Assembly (NCBI GenBank): GCA_945872815.1
Contig: CAMCAY010000003.1
Coordinates: 1-64,000 of the forward strand
Direction: 5' to 3'
DNA: 64,000 nt
Source: Chitinophaga pinensis
Lineage (GTDB): Bacteria; Bacteroidota; Bacteroidia; Chitinophagales; Chitinophagaceae
Each line of letters begins with the position of its first letter. Within the stretch, counting starts at the first letter, position 1. The notes beneath the pieces were generated by a model. It searched no databases. It was not told the DNA's origin and saw only the letters and a program-made list of their open reading frames with translations. Positions 9,127 through 21,371 of this stretch are shown here, in pieces. The position numbers and the translations under genes are program-made.

Positions 9127-9815
9127 AACTAATTTTATTTTCATTTTTTTTATTTTCAGCTAAAATAAACACCGTTTATTCTCAGGCAACTAAAAGTGAT
9201 CCAAGAGATGGCGAGGGGTGGTATAGTATTTCATTGAAATTAGATTTTCCAAAAAAATGGGAAATGAATTTAAACTATGAGACAAGATATTACAACAATC
9301 TAAAAACTTATTATGGTTCTTATATTTCAATAGAAGGGTCCAATAATTTGAATAAAAAAATAAAAACGAATGCTGAATACAGAATTTCTTTTCTAACTGC
9401 AGGGGTTACTCATCGATATACCCTTGGTATGGAAGTAATGGCAATGAAATCAAAAAAAATAGAGTTAAATGGTCGATTTCTAATACAAAACAGAATCCAA
9501 GACTCTTACAATCCATTAGAAGAAAATCAGAAATCATTGTTCTGGAGATTGAGAGGTCAGGTAAAATTCCAACTAAACAAAAAAGTTGATATATATACAT
9601 CTGTTGAACCTATTATGGAAATAGGAGCAAACAGATTTGTTGACAATTGGAGAAATGTTTTAGGTACAAAACTAAAATTGTCGGATAAAACTAAATTGGA
9701 TGTTTCATATGTCTACAGACCTGATTTCGGAAAAAATTCCTACATAAGATACTACGATATTTTGTGTTTAAACATTTGTCAAAATATCAAAATAAATAGT
9801 AAGACAAAAAAATAA
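9123..9815 (+). CDS. DUF2490-like outer-membrane beta-barrel protein
   Basis: Signal peptide, GEGWYSISLKLDFPKKWEMNLNYETRYYNN; ATGA overlap with DUF4956 gene. Confidence 0.65.
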   Translation: MKLILFSFFLFSAKINTVYSQATKSDPRDGEGWYSISLKLDFPKKWEMNLNYETRYYNNLKTYYGSYISIEGSNNLNKKIKTNAEYRISFLTAGVTHRYTLGMEVMAMKSKKIELNGRFLIQNRIQDSYNPLEENQKSLFWRLRGQVKFQLNKKVDIYTSVEPIMEIGANRFVDNWRNVLGTKLKLSDKTKLDVSYVYRPDFGKNSYIRYYDILCLNICQNIKINSKTKK

Positions 9816-9979
9816 TTTTTCAAAAGTTTAATCTTCGCCAGAAAAATTTGAAATTTCAATAATCAAGAATCTTTCTGATGAATTTTCTTTCATTGTGTTT
9901 AAAAAAATTATTATTATTATCTTACTAATTTCAACAATCTAAAAGTATAATGTTACACTTAGTCATTAAATTACCATGA

Positions 9980-12262
<2,283 letters not shown>

Positions 12263-12283
12263 AATCAGCAAAATTGGAATTCG

Positions 12284-12312
12284 ATGGCGGTCTTTTTCAG
12301 GCCGCCATTTTT
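12284..12312 (+). terminator. katG intrinsic terminator
   Basis: ATGGCGG-tctttttcagg-CCGCCATTTTTT. Confidence 0.85.
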
Positions 12313-12374
12313 TATTTGTAATTGATTTGAAATAATAGACTAGGCAAGAAAATCAGTTTAATTGCAAGCTCAGT

Positions 12375-14582
12375 TTATAATTGAAGTAGACCTGCCTTAT
12401 ATAATTGATTGATGGGTTTGTTATCCCAAAATAATTCAAAATCTTCCAATCCTGCATTATTGTAATTGTCTTTTATTTCTTGCAATGTCATTATCCTGTC
12501 ATTATTGACCGAAAGTAACGGTATAAGGTAATGCAGCCATTTCCCTTGCTCTTTATCCACTTTGATTGTAATGGTATTTTTTCTTGTTTCGAATGTCAAT
12601 TGAGCCAACTCCCATTGATTTCCTTTTTTAGATTTTGTAATAAATTCTATGGATGGCTTTGTTCCAATGAAAACAACTTTTGTGTCAGGTTTTTGTTTAA
12701 GAAGTTCTTCCTCAGACAAAATATTGATGATGTGATCTTTATTGATAATGGTTTTGGGTACTTTCATATCAAACCATTTATATAGTGGTTCATCAAGCCC
12801 AATCTCCTGCATATAGTTAAACAAAGATTTTTTTAATCCATCTGAAAACAAATCATGGGTTGTTCCGCTTTCATCGATATGCTCTATGTCATTATCTGCA
12901 AAACTGATTTCGACTTCTTTTGCTTTTTTTACTCCAAATTTTTCGGGATCTAATCCTACAGGACTGTGAGCTGTCATAGCAAACTGATGCCAATAAGCTG
13001 ATTTCATCACCCCGGCTTTGAAAAGTTGTCTTACCATTTCAAGACTATCGATGGTTTCTTGAGCGGTTTGAGTGGGGAATCCATACATAAGATATGCATG
13101 AACCATGATGCCGGCTTCAGTAAAATTTCTGTTAACTTTTGCTACTTGTTCGACTGTAATTCCTTTATTAATCAATTCCAATAGGCGATCGCTTGCTACT
13201 TCAAGTCCACCAGAAACACCAATACATCCACTCGCTTTAAGTAAAAGACAAAGGTCTCTTGAAAATGCTTTTTCAAAACGAATATTTGTCCACCAACTTA
13301 CAATCATTTTTCTTTTGACAATTTCTATTGCCACAGCTCTCATAAGTGAAGGAGGAGCGGCTTCATCCACAAAGTGAAATCCTGTTTCACCTGTTTTTTC
13401 TATTTGCTCTTGCATCCTATCGCAAATCATGCTTGCAGTTAATGGTTCGTAATGTTGGATATAATTTAGGCTGATATCACAGAATGTGCATTTGCCCCAA
13501 TAGCACCCATGCGCCATCGTTAGTTTATTCCATCTTCCATTGCTCCAAAGACTGTGCATAGGATTGATGATCTCAATGGCTTGTATATATTTATCAAGAA
13601 ATAGATCAGTGTAGTCAGGTGTTCCGGTGTTGGCTTGTTTATAATCTTTTAAAAAAGGATTGTTATTATATGTAACTGTCCCATTTTCTAAAAGGTAGGT
13701 TCTGATTAAATCTTCTTTTGTTTTTTTTCCTTCAATAAATGCAATTAGATTTTCAATAGGAGCCTCTCCATCATCTAGTGTTATAAAGTCAAAGAATTCA
13801 AAAACCCTGGGTTCTTTCAAGCTTCTGAGCTCTGTATTTGCAAAACCTCCGCCCATCATTATTTTTATAGAAGGATAATTTTTCTTAATGAACTGTGCAC
13901 AACGGAAAGCTGAAAATAAATTTCCTGGAAAAGGAACAGAAAGTGCAACTATTGATGGATTGATTTTTTCTATTCTTTCACTTAAAATATCAATTAGGAA
14001 TTGATCAGTAAAACTCAATGGCATTGCAAGAGAGCGATATATCTCATCAAAACTATTGGCGCTTCTCCCTAACTTTTCTGCATACCTGCTAAATCCAAAT
14101 TTATCATCAACACATTCTTTTATCAAATCGCTAATATCTTCCAAAAATAAAGTAGCAATATGTTTAGCTTTATCAGTTGTCCCCATATTCCCGAAAGCCC
14201 AACTTAAATCATCTATTTGCAAAAATCTGCTGGCTTCAGGAAGAAAATGTCTGCTTGCTATCTGATAAGCCAATGTAGGCTGATGGCCTTGTAAAAAAGA
14301 AATTACCGCATCAATAGATTCTATATATTCATTTTTTAAAGAAATAATTCTTTTTGAGTTTTCAGAAATATTTTTCCATGATTCATCATTTGAATCAGCG
14401 CACGCTGAAAATATTTTATCCAAGCCCGACTTACTGAAAATAGAAAGCGTAACTTCAATTCCAAGATCGCTTTGAAAAGATGAAATCTGCTTTGTATTTA
14501 AAAAGCCCTTTAAATAAGCCGTAGCAGGATAGGGCGTATTCAATTGTGTAAAGGGAGGCGTTATTAAATAAATAGTACTCAA
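12375..14582 (-). CDS. B12-binding-domain radical SAM protein
   Basis: HGCYWGKCTFCDISLNYI cluster motif; N-terminal cobalamin-binding-like region with IKIMMGGGFANTEL. Confidence 0.85.
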   Translation of the reverse strand: MSTIYLITPPFTQLNTPYPATAYLKGFLNTKQISSFQSDLGIEVTLSIFSKSGLDKIFSACADSNDESWKNISENSKRIISLKNEYIESIDAVISFLQGHQPTLAYQIASRHFLPEASRFLQIDDLSWAFGNMGTTDKAKHIATLFLEDISDLIKECVDDKFGFSRYAEKLGRSANSFDEIYRSLAMPLSFTDQFLIDILSERIEKINPSIVALSVPFPGNLFSAFRCAQFIKKNYPSIKIMMGGGFANTELRSLKEPRVFEFFDFITLDDGEAPIENLIAFIEGKKTKEDLIRTYLLENGTVTYNNNPFLKDYKQANTGTPDYTDLFLDKYIQAIEIINPMHSLWSNGRWNKLTMAHGCYWGKCTFCDISLNYIQHYEPLTASMICDRMQEQIEKTGETGFHFVDEAAPPSLMRAVAIEIVKRKMIVSWWTNIRFEKAFSRDLCLLLKASGCIGVSGGLEVASDRLLELINKGITVEQVAKVNRNFTEAGIMVHAYLMYGFPTQTAQETIDSLEMVRQLFKAGVMKSAYWHQFAMTAHSPVGLDPEKFGVKKAKEVEISFADNDIEHIDESGTTHDLFSDGLKKSLFNYMQEIGLDEPLYKWFDMKVPKTIINKDHIINILSEEELLKQKPDTKVVFIGTKPSIEFITKSKKGNQWELAQLTFETRKNTITIKVDKEQGKWLHYLIPLLSVNNDRIMTLQEIKDNYNNAGLEDFELFWDNKPINQLYKAGLLQL

Positions 14583-14756
14583 AAATTATTTTTTTTGTTT
14601 GCTTTTTATGATGAAGTTCTCAAAATTACAATTTAACAGATTTGCCAAATTAGCTATGATGATTGTACGAAAATATTCTATAAATTCAAGTTATCAAGTA
14701 AATTGACAATAAAATATTTATTTTCAATACCGTTAATTTTATTAAAAAACAAAAAC

Positions 14757-15425
14757 ATGAGACTATATTTTTCATTTTTAATGTGCTACTTGATTTCATT
14801 GGGAAGCTGTGCTCAAAAAGCATCTAATCAACAAAAAGAACTTAATAATGTAAAAACCGAAATGAAAGTTAGTAACAAGAATCTTCCTCTTGATACCATT
14901 ACGTTAGGCGGCGGTTGTTATTGGTGTGTAGAAGCTGTTTATGAAATGCTGGAAGGAGTAATCTCAGTTGAATCTGGATTTGCAGGCGGAAATTTAAAGA
15001 ATCCAACTTATCATGAAGTTTGCACTGGTAATACTGGACATGCTGAAGTTGTGCAGATTGTCTTTAATACTAGTAAAATGGATGTTATGAATATTTTAAA
15101 GGTTTTTTTTACTGTTCATGACCCAACTACTATTAACAGACAGGGTGGGGATGTCGGGACGCAATACAGATCAGTTATTTTTTATAGAAACGACTACCAA
15201 CAAAAATTAGCAGGGCAGATAATTGACCAATTGAATGCAGAAAAAGTATTTGATATGCCTGTTGTTACTTCATTGGAAAAGTTTACAGTTTTTTATAGAG
15301 CTGAGGACGAACACCAAGATTATTATATGCTTAATAAGGAGAAGCCCTATTGCAGAATGGTTATTCAGCCCAAAATAGAAAAATTTGAAAAACTATTTAA
15401 AAGCAGGTTGAGGAACCATGATTAG
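14757..15425 (+). CDS. msrA: Peptide-methionine (S)-S-oxide reductase, lipoprotein form
   Basis: LGGGCYWCVEAVYEMLEGV, GNTGHAEVVQIVF, GTQYRSVIF; lipobox LISLGSC; ATG at 14757 preferred. Confidence 0.93.
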   Translation: MRLYFSFLMCYLISLGSCAQKASNQQKELNNVKTEMKVSNKNLPLDTITLGGGCYWCVEAVYEMLEGVISVESGFAGGNLKNPTYHEVCTGNTGHAEVVQIVFNTSKMDVMNILKVFFTVHDPTTINRQGGDVGTQYRSVIFYRNDYQQKLAGQIIDQLNAEKVFDMPVVTSLEKFTVFYRAEDEHQDYYMLNKEKPYCRMVIQPKIEKFEKLFKSRLRNHD

Positions 15426-16057
15426 TTGCTAGGTTCTAATCCATTTTTAATCAAATCATTACAAATCAATTTTCCATATTCATGTGCAAGTTGATCAGTG
15501 GATGCTGGGTTAAATGTTTTGGTTTGAACCGAATACAATAGTTGTTTGTTTTCTATCCCATATAGATTACTTTCCCAAAAGTATTTGGTGCTTTCTGAAT
15601 AATAACCTGGTTCATAAACTCGGTCATATATAGTGGTATAGTATCCCCAGAATCTTCTATGATAAATATAGTAAGGAGAATAATAAACTCTTCCGGGTAT
15701 ATAATGTTTATCTTTCTCTTTGTTTAATAATACAATTGTTAGAACTGCATCTATTCCACTTTCCTTTAGTTTATTTATTACAGAATCTTCGTTTTCATTC
15801 TGGAAGGAATTTGGACCAAATATTTGCATACTTGAAATGGCTTCAAATCCCTTTTCAATAAGATCTGAAGTGAGATGATTTTCCATATTTTCTCTAAGCG
15901 AATGATTGTTGGGCTTAACAAAAGAAACAACCATGATTTTATTGATTTTGCTTTTATTTTGCAAGTTTGATTTCCACGAATGAGTTATGATTGAAGTATT
16001 GCAGGAGAACTCAATAATCAAAATAACTATTACTAGGAAATTTCTTTTATTTATCAT
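15422..16057 (-). CDS. Hypothetical lipoprotein
   Basis: Signal/lipobox-like IEFSCNTS N-terminus; no clear family. Confidence 0.5.
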   Translation of the reverse strand: MINKRNFLVIVILIIEFSCNTSIITHSWKSNLQNKSKINKIMVVSFVKPNNHSLRENMENHLTSDLIEKGFEAISSMQIFGPNSFQNENEDSVINKLKESGIDAVLTIVLLNKEKDKHYIPGRVYYSPYYIYHRRFWGYYTTIYDRVYEPGYYSESTKYFWESNLYGIENKQLLYSVQTKTFNPASTDQLAHEYGKLICNDLIKNGLEPSN

Positions 16058-16094
16058 GGTTGTTTCAAAAACGCGTATAAAAAATATGTTTACG

Positions 16095-16310
16095 TTATTG
16101 TTTTTCGGTTAAATCAATTTCAAAACTGAGTTTAACCGAAACCCTGTATTCTGTTATTTTATTGTTGTGAACAATAGCACTTTGGTCTTCTATCCAAATT
16201 GAACGGATGTTGTGTAAGGTTTTTGATGCATGTGTAATCGCATTTTGTGCGGCATCTTCCCAACTCTTAGTAGAATTGGCCATCACTTCTAATACTTTTA
16301 TTATACTCAT
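16095..16310 (-). CDS. Dodecin family flavin-binding protein
   Basis: 71 aa, KVLEVMANSTKSWEDAAQNAI...SIWIEDQSAIVHNNKITEYRVSVKLSFEID. Confidence 0.92.
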   Translation of the reverse strand: MSIIKVLEVMANSTKSWEDAAQNAITHASKTLHNIRSIWIEDQSAIVHNNKITEYRVSVKLSFEIDLTEKQ

Positions 16311-16336
16311 TTTATTTATTTTTTAAAATTGGAGAA

Positions 16337-16645
16337 TTACTTCTTTTGGTAAAAAAACTTTCTGTGTATCCATTTTTGAATAACCATATTAACATTCTTA
16401 ATCTTATTTTTAAAAATATTCAATAAGGTAATTTTCAAATCAGATAATATACTCAAACCAAATCCAGGTTGGTTTCTTATTTCAGAAAAAATCTTGAATA
16501 GAAATTGTTCTTTTAAGTTTTTAGGAGAAATGCTTTTTTTTAATTCATTCCAATCATTGACAATTATGCATTCCAATTCTTTTTTCCTATTTAGTAGTTT
16601 GTTTCTTTCTTCGCTTAGTTGATTGATGTAATTAAATTTCTTCAC
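16337..16645 (-). CDS. Hypothetical protein in stress cluster
   Basis: ORF collinear with YtxH/holin-like genes. Confidence 0.5.
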   Translation of the reverse strand: MKKFNYINQLSEERNKLLNRKKELECIIVNDWNELKKSISPKNLKEQFLFKIFSEIRNQPGFGLSILSDLKITLLNIFKNKIKNVNMVIQKWIHRKFFYQKK

Positions 16646-16993
16646 TCAATATTTTTTAAATAAATGTGATAAAATAAATTCCATTAATGGCATTTTGATA
16701 AGCCTCTCTTTTTTTATCCAAAATACAAGTCCAACAATCAAATAAAACACTCCAACAATTATAAATCCAACTATAGTAGAACCTAAATAAGAAGACAATA
16801 TCAATGCGATAGAAATTCCGAAAAAAAACGAAGCAATTATAAAAATAAAACACACGGCAATAATCGAAAATAAGCTGCAAATCAACGAAATTGATTTTTC
16901 TGCGGCTTCCAATTTAATAGATGAGAAACTAGTTTCAACGTAGTCTATGGAGTCTTTGATCAGTTTGTTAAACGATTCAGATGTGTTTATCAT
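16646..16993 (-). CDS. Phage-holin-superfamily-like (DUF1469-type) membrane protein
   Basis: Two strong TM hairpins with amphipathic N-terminus; adjacent to YtxH gene. Confidence 0.6.
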   Translation of the reverse strand: MINTSESFNKLIKDSIDYVETSFSSIKLEAAEKSISLICSLFSIIAVCFIFIIASFFFGISIALILSSYLGSTIVGFIIVGVFYLIVGLVFWIKKERLIKMPLMEFILSHLFKKY

Positions 16994-17010
16994 CTAGTTG
17001 TTTTAATTAA

Positions 17011-17256
17011 TTAAATATAATCTTCCGCAGACTCATTTATGGAATCTAATCTTTCCTTTATTCCTTCTTTAAAAGAGTATAAACCATCTTTGCCTCTTTG
17101 TATTGTTTGCTTTACATTGTCTGAAAGCTTATTCCCAGCATCTTTTATTTTTTTTCTGGTTTCAGTTCCTTTGTTTGGCGCAAATAATACGCCTAATAAA
17201 ATACCCGTTGCTAATCCTGCACCAACACCTACTAAAATTCTTGTAGTATTTTCCAT
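17011..17256 (-). CDS. YtxH domain-containing protein
   Basis: GVGAGLATGILLGVLFAPNKGTETRKKI. Confidence 0.9.
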   Translation of the reverse strand: MENTTRILVGVGAGLATGILLGVLFAPNKGTETRKKIKDAGNKLSDNVKQTIQRGKDGLYSFKEGIKERLDSINESAEDYI

Positions 17257-17379
17257 GATTTTAAATTTTTAAATGATTAATTAATTTCCATTACAAAATA
17301 CATTCGTTGTAGAATCTTTATAATGATCGATTACATCAGGGTAAATGATATCAATTGTAATACTTTTTAAAAAAATGAA

Positions 17380-17399
17380 AGCCGGATAGAAATCCGGCT
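17380..17399 (-). terminator. Terminator hairpin downstream of the Mla-like operon
   Basis: AGCCGGAT-agaa-ATCCGGCT; T-rich tail on the minus strand. Confidence 0.7.
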
Positions 17400-17550
17400 C
17401 GTATCTATTATCCAATATCCTATGAAAAACCTGAATCAAAAGTATATGTTTATGTACCTTGAAAAAATGACTATAATCAGTAAATAAAATGATTCTATTT
17501 TAATTTGAACAAGATTAAGCAGCTGCATATAAATTATCGAGTTTAGCTTT

Positions 17551-18522
17551 TTAATTTTTTTTACTACTTTTTTTAAAGTACCCACGAAATAAAAAGCTGT
17601 GTTTTAATGCTTCCATATTTAAATTGAATGCCCTTGTGCCATTTTCAATATTCTTTATTGAGCTGGTTATTGTTACGCCTGTTATACTGTCTTTTAGCAG
17701 CTTATTGAATGCACCATCACCCTTCATTAGTTCATAGTTAATATTTTTAATTGTCTCTTTGGCTTCATCAGACAATTTAATAGCAGAATTGCTGATATTA
17801 TTTACATTATTTAAAGTGTTTTTTATTGAAAGTGTAAACGCTGTATCATATAAAATTGTTCCAATTGAACCATTGCCCGATTTAATGTGATCCATTATGG
17901 AATTTGCATTTTTTACAATGTTGTTAATTTCTATACTCGCCGAATGTAAATTTGATAAACTCAAATGAATATTTTCTACAATGCTGTTATCATTGAGCAA
18001 TTTCCATAGAATGTTGCTTTGGTTAAAATCAAAAGTTGTTTTTTTTAAGTTCTTAGCGATAAGGTAAATGTCATTATTTGTTTTTGAAAACGTTCTGAGT
18101 AAATCATCAGTATCTATGGGTCTTCTGGAACTTAAGATATCATCTTCTTTTACAAGCGGCGCATTAAGTTTTGTAGAAGTAATATTAACAACTTTATTTC
18201 CTACTAATCCATCAGTGCCAATAGAAACAATAGAATTATTTCGAATGATTTTTTTCATTTTATTTTCAATGATTATTTCCACTTCCAAAACTGTGTCATT
18301 CAACACTTCAATTTTATTTACAGACCCTATGTCAATACCCGCATATCTTACATTATTTCCGATTTTTAAACCTTGTACATTTTCAAACCTTGATTTAAGC
18401 GTGAAATTTGACCCAAAAAAGTTTCTGTTTTTACCAATCATGTAGAATAGCAGTATAAGAAATGCCAAACTCGCTAGTATGAAAATCCCTAATTTGATGT
18501 TATTGAATATTTGTTTCCCCAT
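17551..18522 (-). CDS. MlaD/MCE family lipid-transport protein
   Basis: N-terminal TM plus MCE domain (FTLKSRFENVQGLKIGNNVRYAGIDIGSVNKIEVL). Confidence 0.88.
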   Translation of the reverse strand: MGKQIFNNIKLGIFILASLAFLILLFYMIGKNRNFFGSNFTLKSRFENVQGLKIGNNVRYAGIDIGSVNKIEVLNDTVLEVEIIIENKMKKIIRNNSIVSIGTDGLVGNKVVNITSTKLNAPLVKEDDILSSRRPIDTDDLLRTFSKTNNDIYLIAKNLKKTTFDFNQSNILWKLLNDNSIVENIHLSLSNLHSASIEINNIVKNANSIMDHIKSGNGSIGTILYDTAFTLSIKNTLNNVNNISNSAIKLSDEAKETIKNINYELMKGDGAFNKLLKDSITGVTITSSIKNIENGTRAFNLNMEALKHSFLFRGYFKKSSKKN

Positions 18523-18533
18523 GTTTATTCTAT

Positions 18534-19304
18534 TTATTCAAAAAACTGTTTGACTTTTGGATCAGCATTTGATTTTAATTCCTGATAATTACCTGTTGCA
18601 TAGCATTTTCCTTCCAAAAGAATTATTATTAAGTCGCTGGCAGATTTAACACAGTTCATGTCATGTGAGATAATTAGCGAGGCAGTATTGTACTTCGTTT
18701 TAATCTCAATCATTAAATTTATTATTTCCCTTCCTGTTATTGGATCAAGGCCTGTAGTAGGTTCGTCATATAGGATAATGTCAGGTTTAAGAATAAGTGT
18801 TCTTGCTATTGCAATTCTTTTTCTCATTCCACCTGAAAGCTCAACAGGCATCATATCTATGGTGTGGACAAGCCCAACATCCGTTAATGCCTGACTAACC
18901 ATTTCGTTTATTTTTTCCTGAGATAATTTTATCCAATGTCTTCTCAATGGAAATTCTAAATTTTCTCTGACAGTCATAGAATCATACAATGCATTACTCT
19001 GAAAAAGAAAGCCAACTTTTGCTCTTATCTTATCTAAAGCAGTAGCATTTAAATTGCGTATTTCTTTGCTGAAAATCCTTATTGATCCTTTGTCAAATTT
19101 TAATAATCCAATAATACATTTTATTAATACCGATTTTCCAGAGCCTGATTTTCCAAGAACAACTATATTTTGTCCTTTCGATAGAGTTAAATTGAAATCA
19201 ATCAATACGTGGTTATTTCCAAATGATTTATAAAGATGGTTGATTTCCAAAACTGTTGTTTCCTCACTTACATGGTTGTATTCATTTTTATTAACTTCTG
19301 ACAT
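18534..19304 (-). CDS. MlaF-type ABC transporter ATP-binding protein
   Basis: Walker A GKSGSGKSVLIK, LSGGMRKRIAIART, Walker B ILYDEPTTGLDP. Confidence 0.92.
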   Translation of the reverse strand: MSEVNKNEYNHVSEETTVLEINHLYKSFGNNHVLIDFNLTLSKGQNIVVLGKSGSGKSVLIKCIIGLLKFDKGSIRIFSKEIRNLNATALDKIRAKVGFLFQSNALYDSMTVRENLEFPLRRHWIKLSQEKINEMVSQALTDVGLVHTIDMMPVELSGGMRKRIAIARTLILKPDIILYDEPTTGLDPITGREIINLMIEIKTKYNTASLIISHDMNCVKSASDLIIILLEGKCYATGNYQELKSNADPKVKQFFE

Positions 19305-19318
19305 TATTATTGTTATTA

Positions 19319-20089
19319 CTAATTAAAACCCAACAGTTCTGTTATTTGCACTGCAAGCAAATCAAGAATAAAGATCATAATGGAAGAAACTACAACCGCT
19401 GAATTTGCGCTTTTACCAACGCCTTCAGTTCCTTTGCTGCTATAATAACCTTTGTAACATCCAATGATACCTACTGCAAATCCAAAAAAATATGTTTTTA
19501 TAAATGCAGGTAAAACATCCCTGAATTCTAATGAATCAAATACTTGAATCCAGAAAAAATTGAAGTTTGTATCTCCTTTTATATTGACTCCTAAGTATGA
19601 ACCATACAAAGAAATGGCATCACTTAAAATAGCGAGAACAGGTAACATGAGTGTTGCTGCCATAACTCTTGAAACCACGAGATACTTAAAGGGGTTTGTA
19701 CCACTAACTTCCATTGCATCTATTTGCTCTGTTACTTTCATTGATCCTAATTCTGCTCCAATACTAGAACCTATTTTTCCTGCAAAAATCAAAGATGTTA
19801 TCACTGGTCCAATTTCACGTATTATAGCTATGCCTACAATAGCAGGCAATTGTGATTCAACCCCATAGTCAATCATAAACGGCCTCAATTGCATTGTTAA
19901 TACCAATCCCATGATAAAACCGGTAAGTCCTACAAGGGGCAGTGATTTATATCCAATTACATAACATTGTTTAAACAATTCGTTTATTTCATAGGGAGGT
20001 ATAAAAAACCTGCTAAGAAATTTTCCGCTGAATTTGCTTAAGCTTCCAACCTCAGCAAAAAATGATTTTAATAAAATTGAATTATTCAT
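19319..20089 (-). CDS. MlaE-type ABC transporter permease
   Basis: MlaE family motifs (TGFIMGLVLTMQL, REIGPVITSLIFAGKIGSSIGAELGSMKVTEQIDAMEV); start at MNNSILL preferred over 20152. Confidence 0.9.
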   Translation of the reverse strand: MNNSILLKSFFAEVGSLSKFSGKFLSRFFIPPYEINELFKQCYVIGYKSLPLVGLTGFIMGLVLTMQLRPFMIDYGVESQLPAIVGIAIIREIGPVITSLIFAGKIGSSIGAELGSMKVTEQIDAMEVSGTNPFKYLVVSRVMAATLMLPVLAILSDAISLYGSYLGVNIKGDTNFNFFWIQVFDSLEFRDVLPAFIKTYFFGFAVGIIGCYKGYYSSKGTEGVGKSANSAVVVSSIMIFILDLLAVQITELLGFN

Positions 20090-20109
20090 ACTCTTTCTAT
20101 GAATCTTAG

Positions 20110-21099
20110 TTATTGAATTTCGTTTTCGCAATGCTGATTCTTGTCCCAACATTGTAGGTTACTGATGTTTATCTCAGCAATTTTTTCAAGAGCCTCTGTT
20201 GTTGCAAAAGCCTGATGTGGCGTGATTAATACGTTTTCGAATGATAACAATTTAATTAGTAAACTATCTTTTATTTTTTTTGATGATAGATCTTGAAAGA
20301 AAATATCTTTTTCATTCTCATATACATCTGCACCATAATACCCTATCTCTCCTTTCTGTAAATATTTAATAAGATCTTTCGTATTTACTATCGCACCTCT
20401 GGAAGTATTAATAATCATTGCTTCTTTTTTCATCAGTGATAAACTATCTTCATTGATGATATATTTAGTCTCTTTATTTAATGGGATATGTATGCTGATA
20501 ATATCAGATTCTTTATAAATATTTTCTAGTGATGTATATTTTAAATTGAATTGATTTTCTAAGTATTTATTTTTTTTGATGTCAAATCCTATAAGATTAC
20601 ACCCAAAACCGGAGAGAATTCTACTCACAACGCTGCCAATATTTCCTGTCCCTATAATTCCTACAGTTTTATTGCTCATATCAAACCCTATTAGTCTGTC
20701 AATTTTGAAATTATATTGATGAACTAGTTTGTCTGCAATAGATACTTTTCTGTTAAGGACAAGCATCAATGCTACAGCATGCTCTGCAATTGCATTTGGG
20801 GAATATTTTGGAACATTTGCTACTTTAATGCCCAATCTTTCTGCAGCATTTAAATCAATATTATCATATCCTGAAGCCCTTATGGCAATGTAATTAATAC
20901 CAATTTTTGATAGTTTATTCAATACTTCGGCACTTGCATCATCAGATGTGAAAATTGAAATGGCATGGAATCCTTTTGCTAAAATGGCGGTTTTTTCAGA
21001 AAGACTTTTTTCGCAATAAGATATTTCAATTGATTGGCTATTTGCTTTTTTAATAAATTTCATTTCAAATGTATGACTACTATAAAACAACACCTTCAT
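20110..21099 (-). CDS. D-isomer 2-hydroxyacid (D-lactate-type) dehydrogenase
   Basis: GIIGTGNIGSVVSRIL, IIINTSRGAIVNTKDL, ITPHQAFATTEAL. Confidence 0.9.
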   Translation of the reverse strand: MKVLFYSSHTFEMKFIKKANSQSIEISYCEKSLSEKTAILAKGFHAISIFTSDDASAEVLNKLSKIGINYIAIRASGYDNIDLNAAERLGIKVANVPKYSPNAIAEHAVALMLVLNRKVSIADKLVHQYNFKIDRLIGFDMSNKTVGIIGTGNIGSVVSRILSGFGCNLIGFDIKKNKYLENQFNLKYTSLENIYKESDIISIHIPLNKETKYIINEDSLSLMKKEAMIINTSRGAIVNTKDLIKYLQKGEIGYYGADVYENEKDIFFQDLSSKKIKDSLLIKLLSFENVLITPHQAFATTEALEKIAEINISNLQCWDKNQHCENEIQ

Positions 21100-21371
21100 A
21101 AATTTTATTTATTAAGTTAAATTTTTTCAGTTAATACAAAATTTGATTTTCTGTTATTCTGCGAAAGTGATGAGAGTCAATGATTCATTGATTGAAGTCA
21201 TTGACTTTAAAAAATAACTTAGATATGTTTGTTTCAATTCTTTTCTTGAAAGATGTTTGATTTTCTTTCTTTTTATAAATAAAAAAATTAATTATAGAGT
21301 CTATTTTGAAAAAATACATATTGATTTTCGAAAATACTATAACAGAAAAAACCACTAAAAAAAGGTAAACC

